From: Clostridia bacterium
GTDB taxonomy: Bacteria; Bacillota; Clostridia; Christensenellales; DTU072
DNA length: 6,880 nt
NCBI GenBank assembly: GCA_028703745.1
Contig: JAQVME010000072.1
Location: 1-6,880, forward strand
Reading direction: 5' to 3'
The position numbers were made by a program, and so were the translations under genes. Positions 1 to 6,744 of this stretch are shown here, one piece after another. Below the pieces are notes generated by a model. That model had not been told where the DNA came from and did no database searches. It saw only the letters and a list, made by a program, of their open reading frames with translations. Every line of letters begins with the position of its first letter. Positions within the stretch are counted from its first letter, which is position 1.

Positions 1-214
1 CATGCGGCTGACAGCCAACGCCAACAAAGCTCGCAGAACCGTCGACAGCGGCGCAGCCGTCGGAGTAAATTATTTCATACTTTCACCCCGTCTTGCGGCG
101 GCAGCCAAGGACAAAGGCGCGGAGATAAACGTCTATACCGTAAATGACAAAAGAAGCGTCAAGAGATGTCTCGAACTGGGCGTAAACTATATCACCACAG
201 ATTATATTTTTTGA
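1..214 (+). CDS. Glycerophosphodiester phosphodiesterase, C-terminal fragment (5' end outside the window)
   Basis: This is the last ~70 codons of a gene that enters from the left. The GDPD family hydrolyses glycerophosphodiesters to sn-glycerol-3-phosphate and an alcohol on a TIM-barrel fold. The visible part matches the barrel's final strands: a VYTVND segment (the family's 'WTVN' strand near residue 44 of the fragment), then a helix with CLELGVNYITTDY, the usual 'GVDGIITD' end. The catalytic HRG and Glu/Asp metal ligands lie upstream and cannot be checked. The in-frame ATG at position 2 has no visible ribosome binding site, and a 70-residue product would lack the active site, so I treat it as an internal Met. 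An intrinsic terminator follows 19 bp after the TGA stop, so this gene ends its transcript. The family call is fairly secure; the substrate is unknown. Confidence 0.8.
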   Translation, partial: MRLTANANKARRTVDSGAAVGVNYFILSPRLAAAAKDKGAEINVYTVNDKRSVKRCLELGVNYITTDYIF

Positions 215-232
215 ATAATAACAAGACTAGCC

Positions 233-259
233 CGCCACGAACGTATCGAGGCGTTTTTT
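233..259 (+). terminator. Intrinsic terminator of the GDPD gene
   Basis: The stem is CGCC-A-CGA (233-240) against TCG-A-GGCG (246-253), seven pairs with one internal A/A mismatch and loop ACGTA. Six T residues follow at 254-259. The position just after the stop at 214 and the T-tract direction fit termination of the + strand gene. No T-tract is present on the other side, so it is unlikely to stop the opposing permease transcript well. Confidence 0.75.
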
Positions 260-273
260 GCGCTCATTTACCG

Positions 274-1551
274 TTATGCCCAAATCAGCCATATCAACAA
301 ATATCCGACGGTAACGGCGGCGGCGGTGAAGGGTACGCTTATTTTCATAAATTCTCCGGCTTTGACCTCATAGCCGTTTTTACGGAGAATGCCCAGCGCA
401 GTTATGTTCGCCGAAGCGCCTATCGGAGTGAGATTGCCGCCCAAGGTGGCGCCTGAAAGCAGACCGAAATAGAGTATAGTGGGGTCAATGCACATAATTG
501 CCGCTATGCCCTGCGCGACGGGCAGCATTGTGGCAACATAAGGAATATTATCAATAAAAGCTGACAATAGCACCGACGCCCATACCAGAATAGTGTAAAT
601 TACAAAAACATCATTGTTGCTGACTTTGACAAAGAAGCCGCTTATTTTTTCTATTACACCGGCTTCAGATATACCTGCAATTATTATGAAAAGTCCGCCG
701 AGCAACGAGAGGGTGAAAAAATCAATTTCTTTCAGCGAACTTTTCACCACGCAAAGCCGCCTGCTCTTTATTATTTCCCGAACCAAACCGACAATAAACA
801 GCGTTAAGCAAATTGCGCCGTTGGTTATGTCAAGCTGACCCATACGCAGTTTGTACGGACTAAACGAAGCGAAAATAAGCAATAATATCATACCCCCGAG
901 CAAGGCGGTAGGGAAATAATCCTTGACCCTTGTCAGCGTGTCTACGGATATTTTTTGGCGGTCCTTGCGAAAGAGCCACAGCAGAGTGATGGAGGCGGCG
1001 AGCGCGCCTGTTTGCACCGCCCAAAACATGCCCATATGCCCGCGGTAAAAGAAGAAATCAAGGAAATCAAGCCCGGCATAACCGCCCAGCAGTATCGAGG
1101 TGGTATCGCCGACAAGAGTGGCGGCGCCTTGCAGGTTCGAAGAAATTGCTATGCAAATAATGCTTTTTACGGGGGAAATGCCCAGCTTCTTTGATATGTT
1201 TATTGCTACGGGCGCAACTATAAGTACGGTGGCAACGTTGTCTATGAACGCCGAAATAAGCCCGGCAAACAGTGTAAGCGATATGATTGCCCAACGCACG
1301 TCGGGCATTTTTTTTATTATAAGGTCGGCGATTAACGCCGGCATTTTCGAGGCAATGAACAATGATACAAGCCCCATTGTGCCGCCAATCGTCATCAGCA
1401 CGTTCCAGTCTACGGCAGAAAAGACCTTGTGGGCGGGCAGTATGCCCGAAGCAACAAATACAATGGCAGAGCTTAGCGCGATATGAGCCTTATTTTTCGG
1501 GAAAAGCAACAACAGCGCGTAGGTCAAGATAAACAGAATGGCGGCAAACAT
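274..1551 (-). CDS. ArsB/NhaD/SLC13-type ion (anion) permease, ion transporter superfamily
   Basis: This is a 425-residue, highly hydrophobic inner-membrane protein, a normal length for the family. It shows the internal duplication typical of the ion transporter superfamily. The motif SAFIDN occurs at residues 100-105 (followed by VATVLIVAPVAI) and again at 330-335 (followed by IPYVATMLPVA). Each is followed by a polar re-entrant-type segment: SNLQGAATLVGD (138-149) and GGNLTPIGASANITALG (371-387). The GGNLTPIGASAN motif is characteristic of ArsB/NhaD/P-protein/SLC13 relatives. A charged cytoplasmic linker (about 195-212 and 261-275) separates the halves. The start is supported by AGGGAG six bases upstream of ATG (1558-1563). 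The substrate (arsenite, sulfate, dicarboxylate, or Na+/H+ exchange) cannot be decided from sequence. No arsR or arsC neighbour is present, so arsenite resistance is not supported. It is transcribed divergently from the GPH symporter. Confidence 0.85.
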   Translation of the reverse strand: MFAAILFILTYALLLLFPKNKAHIALSSAIVFVASGILPAHKVFSAVDWNVLMTIGGTMGLVSLFIASKMPALIADLIIKKMPDVRWAIISLTLFAGLISAFIDNVATVLIVAPVAINISKKLGISPVKSIICIAISSNLQGAATLVGDTTSILLGGYAGLDFLDFFFYRGHMGMFWAVQTGALAASITLLWLFRKDRQKISVDTLTRVKDYFPTALLGGMILLLIFASFSPYKLRMGQLDITNGAICLTLFIVGLVREIIKSRRLCVVKSSLKEIDFFTLSLLGGLFIIIAGISEAGVIEKISGFFVKVSNNDVFVIYTILVWASVLLSAFIDNIPYVATMLPVAQGIAAIMCIDPTILYFGLLSGATLGGNLTPIGASANITALGILRKNGYEVKAGEFMKISVPFTAAAVTVGYLLIWLIWA

Positions 1552-1557
1552 CTATTT

Positions 1558-1563
1558 CTCCCT
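1558..1563 (-). promoter_or_regulatory. Ribosome binding site of the permease
   Basis: On the minus strand AGGGAG precedes the ATG by 6 nt, which fixes the start at 1551. Confidence 0.8.
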
Positions 1564-1597
1564 TTCTGTTTATGTATATTGTATCGGAACGGCAGAC

Positions 1598-1603
1598 ATT
1601 ATA
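1598..1603 (-). promoter_or_regulatory. Candidate -10 box for the permease
   Basis: A perfect TATAAT reads on the minus strand, 46 bp upstream of the permease start codon. The -35 position at 16-18 bp spacing (CCTTAT/ACCTTA/CACCTT) is poor, so the promoter may be weak, activator-dependent or misassigned. Confidence 0.45.
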
Positions 1604-1674
1604 AAAAATGTAATGTAAAATAAGGTGCGCGGCACGCTTTTGGGAAAAAACGGCTTATTGATATGCGGGACTTT

Positions 1675-1703
1675 TTGTGATAACTATTGCTATGCTTTAT
1701 ATA
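1675..1703 (+). promoter_or_regulatory. Candidate promoter for the GPH symporter and downstream nuclease gene
   Basis: TTGTGA (1675-1680) and TATATA (1698-1703) are separated by 17 bp. An overlapping TATAAA lies at 1702-1707. The start codon is 27 bp after the -10, leaving a short leader that holds AGGAG at 1721-1725. No operator is obvious. The short GTGC-GCG-GCAC inverted repeat at 1625-1635 in the same gap is too small to interpret. Confidence 0.5.
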
Positions 1704-1730
1704 TAAAGGCAATCTGCCATAGGAGAAGAT

Positions 1731-3251
1731 ATGAACTTAAAGAAACTGCTATTGTGGTCCTTCCCCCGCGCCGAAAAGGATATCGGCGGCTACAGCAAAC
1801 GCGAGCGCAATTATTTCCTTGCAGGTATGTTCGGACAAAACATAATTTACGGTCTTGTAGGCTCATACCTCAGCGTTTTTTATACCGACGTCATAGGCGT
1901 ACATACCCTCGCATTGGTATTCATAACCGTCATCACCAGAGTTTGGGACGGCATCAACGACATAATTATGGGCACAGTCGTTGACAAAACACATACACGC
2001 TGGGGCAAGTGTAGACCGTATTTGAAATATGCCCCCATACTTATAGGAATATCTACTATACTGCTGTTTATGCCCATAGCCGGCATTCCTGCGGCGCTAA
2101 AAATCATTTATGTCATCATAAGCTGGCTGATTTGGGAGACGCTCTATACGCTTTGTGATATTCCGCTTTGGGGAATGACCTCGCTCATTACGCCGGAGGA
2201 AGAAAAGCGCGCAAAACTTATTTCCTATGCGCGTATTGTCGGTAGCTTCTCGGCGGCTATCGTTATAGCCTTCGAACCTATCGTCAATGTATTTGCGCAG
2301 CTTGACCTTGGATTGTTTGCGCATACCGGCAAACCGGGCTTTGAGGGCTATTATTCTTCTCAGCAAGGCTTCCTACTGGGCGTCAGCGCGCTTACCATAA
2401 TATCCACCTTATGCTTCAAGCTGGTTTTTCCCAACGTCCGCGAACGCGTTAAGCAGGCGGAGGAAAGGAGGGATACCGGCTTCAAAGAAAACATAAAAAT
2501 AATGGTTGCCAACAAACCCTTTGTGCGGATCGTGTCCTCGATAGTGCTGGGCGCGGCGAAGGGAATGGTGCTTTCTGCAGGTTTGTATTTCTGCAAATGG
2601 GTGCTTTCGGACGGTGGCAACTTCTTTATATGGCTGATTATCCTCGGCGGCTCGTACATGGCAGGAACCTTGATTTCGATGGGCACCTGTACGGCGATAG
2701 GCAAAAAGTTCGGAAAAAAACGCGTGCTGCTTATCAGCTGTTATTTGAGCATTATACCTTATCTCTCGATATTCCTATTCTTTTTGCTGAACGGTTATGA
2801 AACCGTCTGGCCGGTAGGTATTCTTATGGCTCTTGCCGGCTTTTTGACGGGCTTCTCGAATGTTTATCCTACTACGATGATAGCCGACAGCATAGACTAT
2901 ATGGAACACAAAACAGGCAAGCGGCTAGACGGCGTATTTTTCAGCGGTTTGAATTTCTCCGCGAAGCTCTCGTCGGCTGTAATGATGGGTATAAATTTCA
3001 CCGTACTAAGCATAGTAAACTATACGCCCCAAATAAAAGCGCTGGGAGAGCGCATAACAGACGGGCAGACAGTGAATTTTGCCGCTGAGTACCCCGGAAT
3101 AACTCTGGGGCTACTTATACTTATCACTCTGATTCCTGCCGCAAGCTGCGCGCTTCAGGCTTTGCCTATGCACGGTTATGACCTTACGGAGGCAAAGCTA
3201 AAGGACATACTCGAAGAACTTGGTCGCAGACGCGCCAAAAACGATAAATAA
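1731..3251 (+). CDS. GPH-family (MelB-like) sugar:cation symporter, MFS fold
   Basis: This 506-residue membrane protein belongs to the glycoside-pentoside-hexuronide:cation symporter family, which imports sugars or glycosides with Na+ or H+ on a 12-helix MFS fold. The N-terminal domain carries the family signature: YTDVIG at 51-56, RVWDGIND at 70-77, then a Gly-rich turn and the loop RWGKCRPYL (90-98). D73 and D77 align with the helix II Asp pair (D55/D59) of Salmonella MelB. CDIPLWGM (142-149) contains D143, matching MelB D124 of helix IV. The full cation site therefore looks intact. The start is supported by AGGAG (1721-1725) ahead of ATG. The protein is slightly longer than the usual 450-480 residues, with a charged C-terminal tail (KDILEELGRRRAKNDK). 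The sugar cannot be predicted, since no glycosidase or sugar kinase is adjacent. The nuclease gene follows after 19 bp, suggesting co-transcription. Confidence 0.9.
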   Translation: MNLKKLLLWSFPRAEKDIGGYSKRERNYFLAGMFGQNIIYGLVGSYLSVFYTDVIGVHTLALVFITVITRVWDGINDIIMGTVVDKTHTRWGKCRPYLKYAPILIGISTILLFMPIAGIPAALKIIYVIISWLIWETLYTLCDIPLWGMTSLITPEEEKRAKLISYARIVGSFSAAIVIAFEPIVNVFAQLDLGLFAHTGKPGFEGYYSSQQGFLLGVSALTIISTLCFKLVFPNVRERVKQAEERRDTGFKENIKIMVANKPFVRIVSSIVLGAAKGMVLSAGLYFCKWVLSDGGNFFIWLIILGGSYMAGTLISMGTCTAIGKKFGKKRVLLISCYLSIIPYLSIFLFFLLNGYETVWPVGILMALAGFLTGFSNVYPTTMIADSIDYMEHKTGKRLDGVFFSGLNFSAKLSSAVMMGINFTVLSIVNYTPQIKALGERITDGQTVNFAAEYPGITLGLLILITLIPAASCALQALPMHGYDLTEAKLKDILEELGRRRAKNDK

Positions 3252-3270
3252 AAACAAAAGGAAAGATTAA

Positions 3271-4866
3271 ATGAAGTTGTATTTTTACGGAGCCGCGAGA
3301 GCGGTAACAGGAAGCTGCTATTGTCTGGAAATAAACGGCAAGAGAATTCTCATTGATTGCGGACTCAAGCAGGGACAAGACGACAACGTAACCGGTAACG
3401 AATTGCCTTTTTATGCTAGAGACATTGATTATGTAATAGTCACCCACGCGCATATTGATCATTCCGGCAGGCTGCCGTTGCTAGTAAAAAACGGGTATTC
3501 GGGTCAGATTTTTGCCACCAGGCTTACTGCGAAGTTGCTGGGCATAATGTTGCCCGATTCGGCGTATATACAAGAACGCGACGCGGAATGGGACAATCAA
3601 AAAAGCAAAAGGGCAGGACGGCCGCAAGTGGAACCGCTTTATACCATACAAAACGCCGACGAAACGCTGAAGAGGCTGAAAGCCGCCGAATACAATCAAG
3701 AAATACTGCTTTGCGAGGGAGTGCGCTTTCGCTTTTCCGATGCAGGGCATCTGCTTGGTTCAGCTTGTATCGAGCTTTGGGCGACCGAGAACGGCGTCAC
3801 AAAAAAAATTGTTTTTACGGGCGACTTAGGAAATATCGATCAACCGATAATCCGCAATCCCGAGCTTATTAGGGAGGCTGATTATTTAGTCACCGAAAGC
3901 ACCTACGGCGACCGCAGCCACGAGATGCCGGAGGACTATACTAAGTTGCTGGCCGAGGTTTTTGAAAGGGTTTTCAGCCGCGGCGGCAACGTCATCATTC
4001 CGGCTTTCGCCGTGGGACGAGCGCAGGAGCTGCTATATTTCATCCGTGAGATGAAAAGCCGTAAAATGGTAAAAAGCTTCCCTGATTTCCACGTCTATCT
4101 TGACAGCCCGCTGGCAAGAGCTGCAACAAGGATTTTTTCGGGAGATTTACTGGGATATCTTGACGCGGATGCGTTGGATTTAATAAATGGCGGCGACGAA
4201 ATGTTTATATTCCCCGGACTTGAATTAATAGAGAGCGGAGAAGATTCAAAAATGCTGAACGAAATCAAGACGCCGAAGGTTATTATTTCCGCTTCAGGCA
4301 TGTGTGATGCGGGCAGAATACGGCACCATTTGAAGCACAACCTTTGGCGGCCCGAAAGCGCCGTGGTGTTCGTCGGCTATCAGGCGGGCGAGTCGCTGGG
4401 CAGAAGGCTGCTTGACGGAGCAAAGAGAGTCAAAGTTCTGGGTGAGGAAATAGCCGTCAACGCCGAGATAGTAAAAATTGAGGGCATGTCCTCTCATGCA
4501 GACCGCGAACATCTGCTCTCCTTTGCGGAGAATTTTGCTCCGATGCCGGGACACGTCTTCGTAACGCATGGCGATAGAGAGGTGACAGAGCTTTTTGCCA
4601 CAGAATTAAGAAGCAGAGGCTTTGCGGCGCACGCGCCCGAGCTTATGGAGGTCTATGACCTCGCGGCGAACAGAGTTCTCGTTGAAGGAGAACAGGTGAA
4701 GAAGCGTACAGCCGAAGACAGGGCAGTCTCTCCGGCGTATGCAGAATTGCAGGGCGCGGCAAGATACCTTCAAGAAACAATAGCCAAAAGCAAAGGTATG
4801 TCCAACCGCGAGTTGCGCAGGCTTGCCGAACAAATCAAAAAAGCTGTCGACAAGTGGAAAAGCTGA
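3271..4866 (+). CDS. MBL-fold / beta-CASP / RMMBL ribonuclease-type metallohydrolase
   Basis: This 531-residue protein has the domain order of bacterial CPSF-73-like RNases: an MBL core split by a beta-CASP domain and closed by an RMMBL segment. Visible motifs: THAHIDHSG (58-66) with metal ligands H59, H61, D63, H64; DAGH (H160); FTGDLG (D185); ESTYGDR (motif A, E209); IPAFAVGRAQELL (243-255); SASGMCDAGRIRHHL (340-354); SSHAD (H409); and VTHGD (H433). By comparison with Thermus TTHA0252, H59/H61/D63/H64/H160/D185/H433 would bind two zinc ions and H409 would act in catalysis. All are present, so the enzyme should be active, probably as a cytoplasmic RNA endo- or exonuclease. It is about 100 residues longer than TTHA0252; most of the excess is a charged C-terminal tail (about 470-531) with predicted helices. 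The start follows AGGA (3259-3262) with 8-nt spacing. It lacks the helical C-terminal domain of RNase J. Confidence 0.92.
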   Translation: MKLYFYGAARAVTGSCYCLEINGKRILIDCGLKQGQDDNVTGNELPFYARDIDYVIVTHAHIDHSGRLPLLVKNGYSGQIFATRLTAKLLGIMLPDSAYIQERDAEWDNQKSKRAGRPQVEPLYTIQNADETLKRLKAAEYNQEILLCEGVRFRFSDAGHLLGSACIELWATENGVTKKIVFTGDLGNIDQPIIRNPELIREADYLVTESTYGDRSHEMPEDYTKLLAEVFERVFSRGGNVIIPAFAVGRAQELLYFIREMKSRKMVKSFPDFHVYLDSPLARAATRIFSGDLLGYLDADALDLINGGDEMFIFPGLELIESGEDSKMLNEIKTPKVIISASGMCDAGRIRHHLKHNLWRPESAVVFVGYQAGESLGRRLLDGAKRVKVLGEEIAVNAEIVKIEGMSSHADREHLLSFAENFAPMPGHVFVTHGDREVTELFATELRSRGFAAHAPELMEVYDLAANRVLVEGEQVKKRTAEDRAVSPAYAELQGAARYLQETIAKSKGMSNRELRRLAEQIKKAVDKWKS

Positions 4867-4875
4867 GATAGTCCG

Positions 4876-6120
4876 TTATTTATAAAAATAGTATCCGTTC
4901 AGGAGATAATCTTGCTGATATTTTTTTGCCAGCAGAAATAAATTGGTTTTTATCCGGCGCAAACCATCTTCACTTATATTTGTAAGCAGATGCGCGAAGC
5001 GTTTTTTTTCTTTTTCGGTGGCGATATCTTTGAAATAGCCCCATACGTGCTGCGCCGCATTGACGGCATTTGTTACTTTGAGCGGCATAGTCATAGCCTC
5101 TTCAATAATCCGGTACATTCCAATGGCGTTGTATACGCTTTTGTCACGCAGCAGCTCGCGGATTGCGAGATAAAGCGGCGCAGACCTTTCCAAGATGAGA
5201 TACTTATATCTCGCCCATTCGGCTTCGAGTGCATTTACACCTCTTATTGACACACAGTTCAAACATTTCAATGCCGACATATTTTTGTCTTTGACTTCCA
5301 GCATAATATCTATATCTGAATTTAGTTGCTGAAAGAATTTTTGGAAAGTATCAATATCTACAGATTCCGAATGCGCTCCGGGTCTTTTGTCCGGACTTTG
5401 CTGCGAATAGTGTATCTTTTGTTTGCCATCCAAAGGGGTCCATGTTTCAGCGCACAAGTTTATCCAGACATTATCGGAAACGGTTTTATCCGCGGGGTTT
5501 ATAAGATTATGCAGGTTGTCGAATACCGCGGGAATAGCTATATTTGCCGAGGTCTCAAGTACATCGGAGATATTAAACAACGAATCGTCGTTTTCCAGCA
5601 CCAAACGGCGCGTGACGGCGCTATCTAAATATCCGTAATGGCATACAAACCTTTCTTTGGCTTGCGTTTTATTGCCGTAGGCTCCGCCCATGTGAAGTAT
5701 GAGTTTATGTTTTGAATCCAGCCCTAGGGAGTCCAAAAATTTTGTATGATAAGTTAGGTCTTTTATTGAGCGTTCGACTGTCGCAGTGTCGGTTGAGTTC
5801 AGCACAGTGTACTGACCGGGATGCATTGAAACGCGCATATGTGCCTTAGCGATTTTTTTGCCTATCAAGTCGAGTTTTTTTGAGAAAACTTCGTTCCAAG
5901 GCAATTCCGCCGCCAAACTCGAGCCGAAGGGTATTATGTCGGAGGAGATTCGAAACAGTTTGATGCCGTTATCAGAGTTGTAATCAATGAGATTTTCTAA
6001 AGAGGACAGATTGTGTTCGACAAGAGAGAGCAGGCGCTCTGTGGTAGCGTTCTTTAATGTACAGCTTTTCATAGCGCTGTTTTGAACAGCAACAGCCACA
6101 CAGGCGTATCCGATACTCAT
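4876..6120 (-). CDS. uvsE: UV damage endonuclease UvsE/UvdE, long form
   Basis: UvsE/UVDE nicks DNA 5' of UV photoproducts and some abasic sites, starting an excision route independent of UvrABC. The protein begins MSIGYAC, the usual start of this family. The TIM-barrel metal site can be followed completely against Thermus UVDE: H100 in HPGQY with Q103/Y104 (damage-probing pair), H143, E176 in LENDD, D201/H204 in FDNLH, K235/H237 in KIHYSQ (the lysine is carboxylated in Thermus), H250 in PGAHSES, and E275 in MLEVKDK. The catalytic domain ends near residue 290. The remaining ~125 residues form a helical extension absent from the ~300-residue Thermus enzyme. The Asn that helps Tyr6 probe damage in Thermus appears to be Ala9 here. 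The gene is convergent with the nuclease gene, with 9 bp between stops, has its own promoter, and sits at the right end of the coding block. Confidence 0.95.
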   Translation of the reverse strand: MSIGYACVAVAVQNSAMKSCTLKNATTERLLSLVEHNLSSLENLIDYNSDNGIKLFRISSDIIPFGSSLAAELPWNEVFSKKLDLIGKKIAKAHMRVSMHPGQYTVLNSTDTATVERSIKDLTYHTKFLDSLGLDSKHKLILHMGGAYGNKTQAKERFVCHYGYLDSAVTRRLVLENDDSLFNISDVLETSANIAIPAVFDNLHNLINPADKTVSDNVWINLCAETWTPLDGKQKIHYSQQSPDKRPGAHSESVDIDTFQKFFQQLNSDIDIMLEVKDKNMSALKCLNCVSIRGVNALEAEWARYKYLILERSAPLYLAIRELLRDKSVYNAIGMYRIIEEAMTMPLKVTNAVNAAQHVWGYFKDIATEKEKKRFAHLLTNISEDGLRRIKTNLFLLAKKYQQDYLLNGYYFYK

Positions 6121-6133
6121 TTATTTAATAAAA

Positions 6134-6139
6134 CTCCCT
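6134..6139 (-). promoter_or_regulatory. Ribosome binding site of uvsE at unusually long spacing
   Basis: AGGGAG reads on the minus strand 13 nt from the ATG, against the usual 5-9. No better motif lies closer, and the MSIGYAC motif fixes the start. Translation may be modest, or helped by the AT-rich leader. Confidence 0.55.
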
Positions 6140-6163
6140 AATTTGTTTTATTATTAACAAATT
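6140..6163. promoter_or_regulatory. Inverted repeat in the uvsE leader (possible operator)
   Basis: AATTTGTT (6140-6147) and AACAAATT (6156-6163) form a perfect 8-bp inverted repeat with an 8-bp spacer, directly upstream of the uvsE ribosome binding site. A third copy of AACAAATT lies at 6213-6220, inside the -10/-35 spacer of the uvsE promoter. The arrangement resembles repressor half-sites, but AT-rich chance matches are possible. It does not resemble the CGAAC-type LexA box. Confidence 0.4.
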
Positions 6164-6201
6164 CTTTGAGCGCACTCTTCTTTTCTCATAGATTTGATTA
6201 T

Positions 6202-6230
6202 ATTATATCAATAACAAATTAAACTGCCAA
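6202..6230 (-). promoter_or_regulatory. uvsE promoter
   Basis: On the minus strand TTGGCA (6225-6230) and a perfect TATAAT (6202-6207) are 17 bp apart, a near-consensus housekeeping sigma promoter. It predicts a leader of about 75 nt before the uvsE ATG. An overlapping second TATAAT lies at 6197-6202. Confidence 0.75.
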
Positions 6231-6305
6231 GTCAAAATTTTGCCGTTATCTAAGTAAAAACGAAGAAATATGGGAATTCGGTTTTCGTTTCATATGTAAA
6301 AAAAT

Positions 6306-6356
6306 ATGTCATCCCGAGCGCTGGGGGATTCGCTCCGCTTGAACGCAAGCTGAGCG
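6306..6356. repeat. REP-like palindromic patch
   Basis: The stretch begins TGTCATCCCGAGCG (6307-6320) and can form alternative hairpins. GAGCG (6316-6320) can pair with CGCTC (6331-6335). Alternatively CGCTC-C-GCTT (6331-6340) can pair with AAGC-T-GAGCG (6347-6356) around loop GAACGC. TGTCAT(C/T)C(C/T)GAGCG-type patches resemble short interspersed repeats common in Clostridia genomes; that link is from memory. It overlaps the left end of repeat element copy 1. Confidence 0.5.
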
Positions 6357-6476
6357 TCTTGTTCTTGTTTATATTTAACAGCATACTCATACATAATTTT
6401 CGTTATTCTGCGCTATCACGCCGGTGCGGATTGACCGTCCGCGGGACTGTCAATTATTCCGCACGTTCGAATCCCC
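6324..6476. repeat. Structured repeat element, copy 1 (153 bp)
   Basis: The copy is bounded by GGGGATTCG (6324-6332) and its inverse CGAATCCCC (6468-6476). It shares with copy 2 the left end GGGGATTCGCTCCGCTT (6324-6340), the inner box CTGCGCTATCACGCCG (6408-6423) and the right end GTTCGAATCCCC (6465-6476). The 67 bp at 6341-6407 are not conserved between copies. Between the inner box and right end is a long hairpin (6424-6464): outer stem GTGCGGA/TCCGCAC, inner stems TTGAC/GTCAA and GTCC/GGAC, loop GCG. No open reading frame of note lies inside. The direction of transcription, if any, is unknown. Confidence 0.75.
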
Positions 6477-6493
6477 TATATGCGTTTGACATA

Positions 6494-6522
6494 CAAGAAG
6501 AGGGCATTAAGCCCTCTTCTTG
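6494..6522. terminator. Bidirectional terminator-like hairpin, copy 1
   Basis: This is a perfect 12-bp stem, CAAGAAGAGGGC (6494-6505) with GCCCTCTTCTTG (6511-6522), and loop ATTAA. It lies in the spacer between the two repeat elements. It is the counterpart of the tRNA-Ala terminator at 6711-6740, but its tail is TTCTT instead of TTTTT, so it may terminate less well. Confidence 0.6.
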
Positions 6523-6525
6523 CTC

Positions 6526-6547
6526 GTGGTGGAGATAAGGGGATTCG
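6526..6547 (-). repeat. Detached copy of the tRNA-Ala 3' end
   Basis: These 22 bp are identical to 6744-6765, which is the last 21 nt of the tRNA-Ala gene plus one flanking base, including the CCA end. On the minus strand it reads as a T-loop half, acceptor strand and CCA without any tRNA body. The preceding bases read AGCGGAG in place of AGCGGTT of the tRNA. It could be an attachment-site-like duplication or the relic of a duplicated tRNA gene. Confidence 0.8.
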
Positions 6548-6693
6548 CTCCGCTTTGGGCTATTATTTTGTTCTCATTCATAGTTTGGCTGGGAGTATGA
6601 GGTTTGCATTGATTGCCGTTGCCCTGCGCTATCACGCCGGGGCAGGGTCGAAGGCATACTATGCCTTCGCCTTACCTGCCCGTTCGAATCCCC
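6539..6693. repeat. Structured repeat element, copy 2 (155 bp)
   Basis: The architecture is that of copy 1: GGGGATTCGCTCCGCTT (6539-6555), a 68-bp variable stretch (6556-6623), CTGCGCTATCACGCCG (6624-6639), a hairpin, and GTTCGAATCCCC (6682-6693). The hairpin has outer stem GGGCAGG (6640-6646)/CCTGCCC (6675-6681). Its inner part is a 10-bp palindrome, CGAAGGCATA/TATGCCTTCG (6649-6669), with a single central C, so a few central pairs must open to form a loop. The hairpin sequence is quite unlike copy 1, but the outer stem occupies the same place and has the same length. Confidence 0.75.
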
Positions 6694-6710
6694 TATATGC
6701 TTTTGACATA

Positions 6711-6740
6711 CAAAAAGAGGGCATTGAGCCCTCATTTTTG
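6711..6740 (-). terminator. Intrinsic terminator of tRNA-Ala
   Basis: On the minus strand GAGGGC-TCAAT-GCCCTC (6733-6717) is followed by five T residues (6716-6712). It starts 11 bp beyond the tRNA 3' end. Flanking A/T tracts extend the stem with one bulged base (6734), so it could also act on + strand transcripts. Confidence 0.85.
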
Positions 6741-6744
6741 CTTG

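Noticed and set aside
1100..1486. 128-codon + strand frame antisense to the permease
   Set aside because: It lies wholly inside the well-supported permease gene, in the opposite strand's shadow, with no ribosome binding site or recognisable domain.
274..1551. Specific assignment of the permease as arsenite pump ArsB
   Set aside because: The superfamily motifs are shared by ArsB, NhaD and SLC13 carriers, and no arsR, arsC or arsA gene is adjacent.
1625..1635. GTGC-GCG-GCAC inverted repeat in the divergent intergenic region
   Set aside because: A 4-bp stem with a 3-nt loop and no T-tract is too small to call a terminator or operator.
6408..6480. A type II tRNA with a long variable arm on the + strand ending GTTCGAATCCCC
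   Set aside because: The bases before TTCGAAT (GCACG, GCCCG) do not pair with CCCCT, and no D arm, anticodon arm or acceptor partner can be found.
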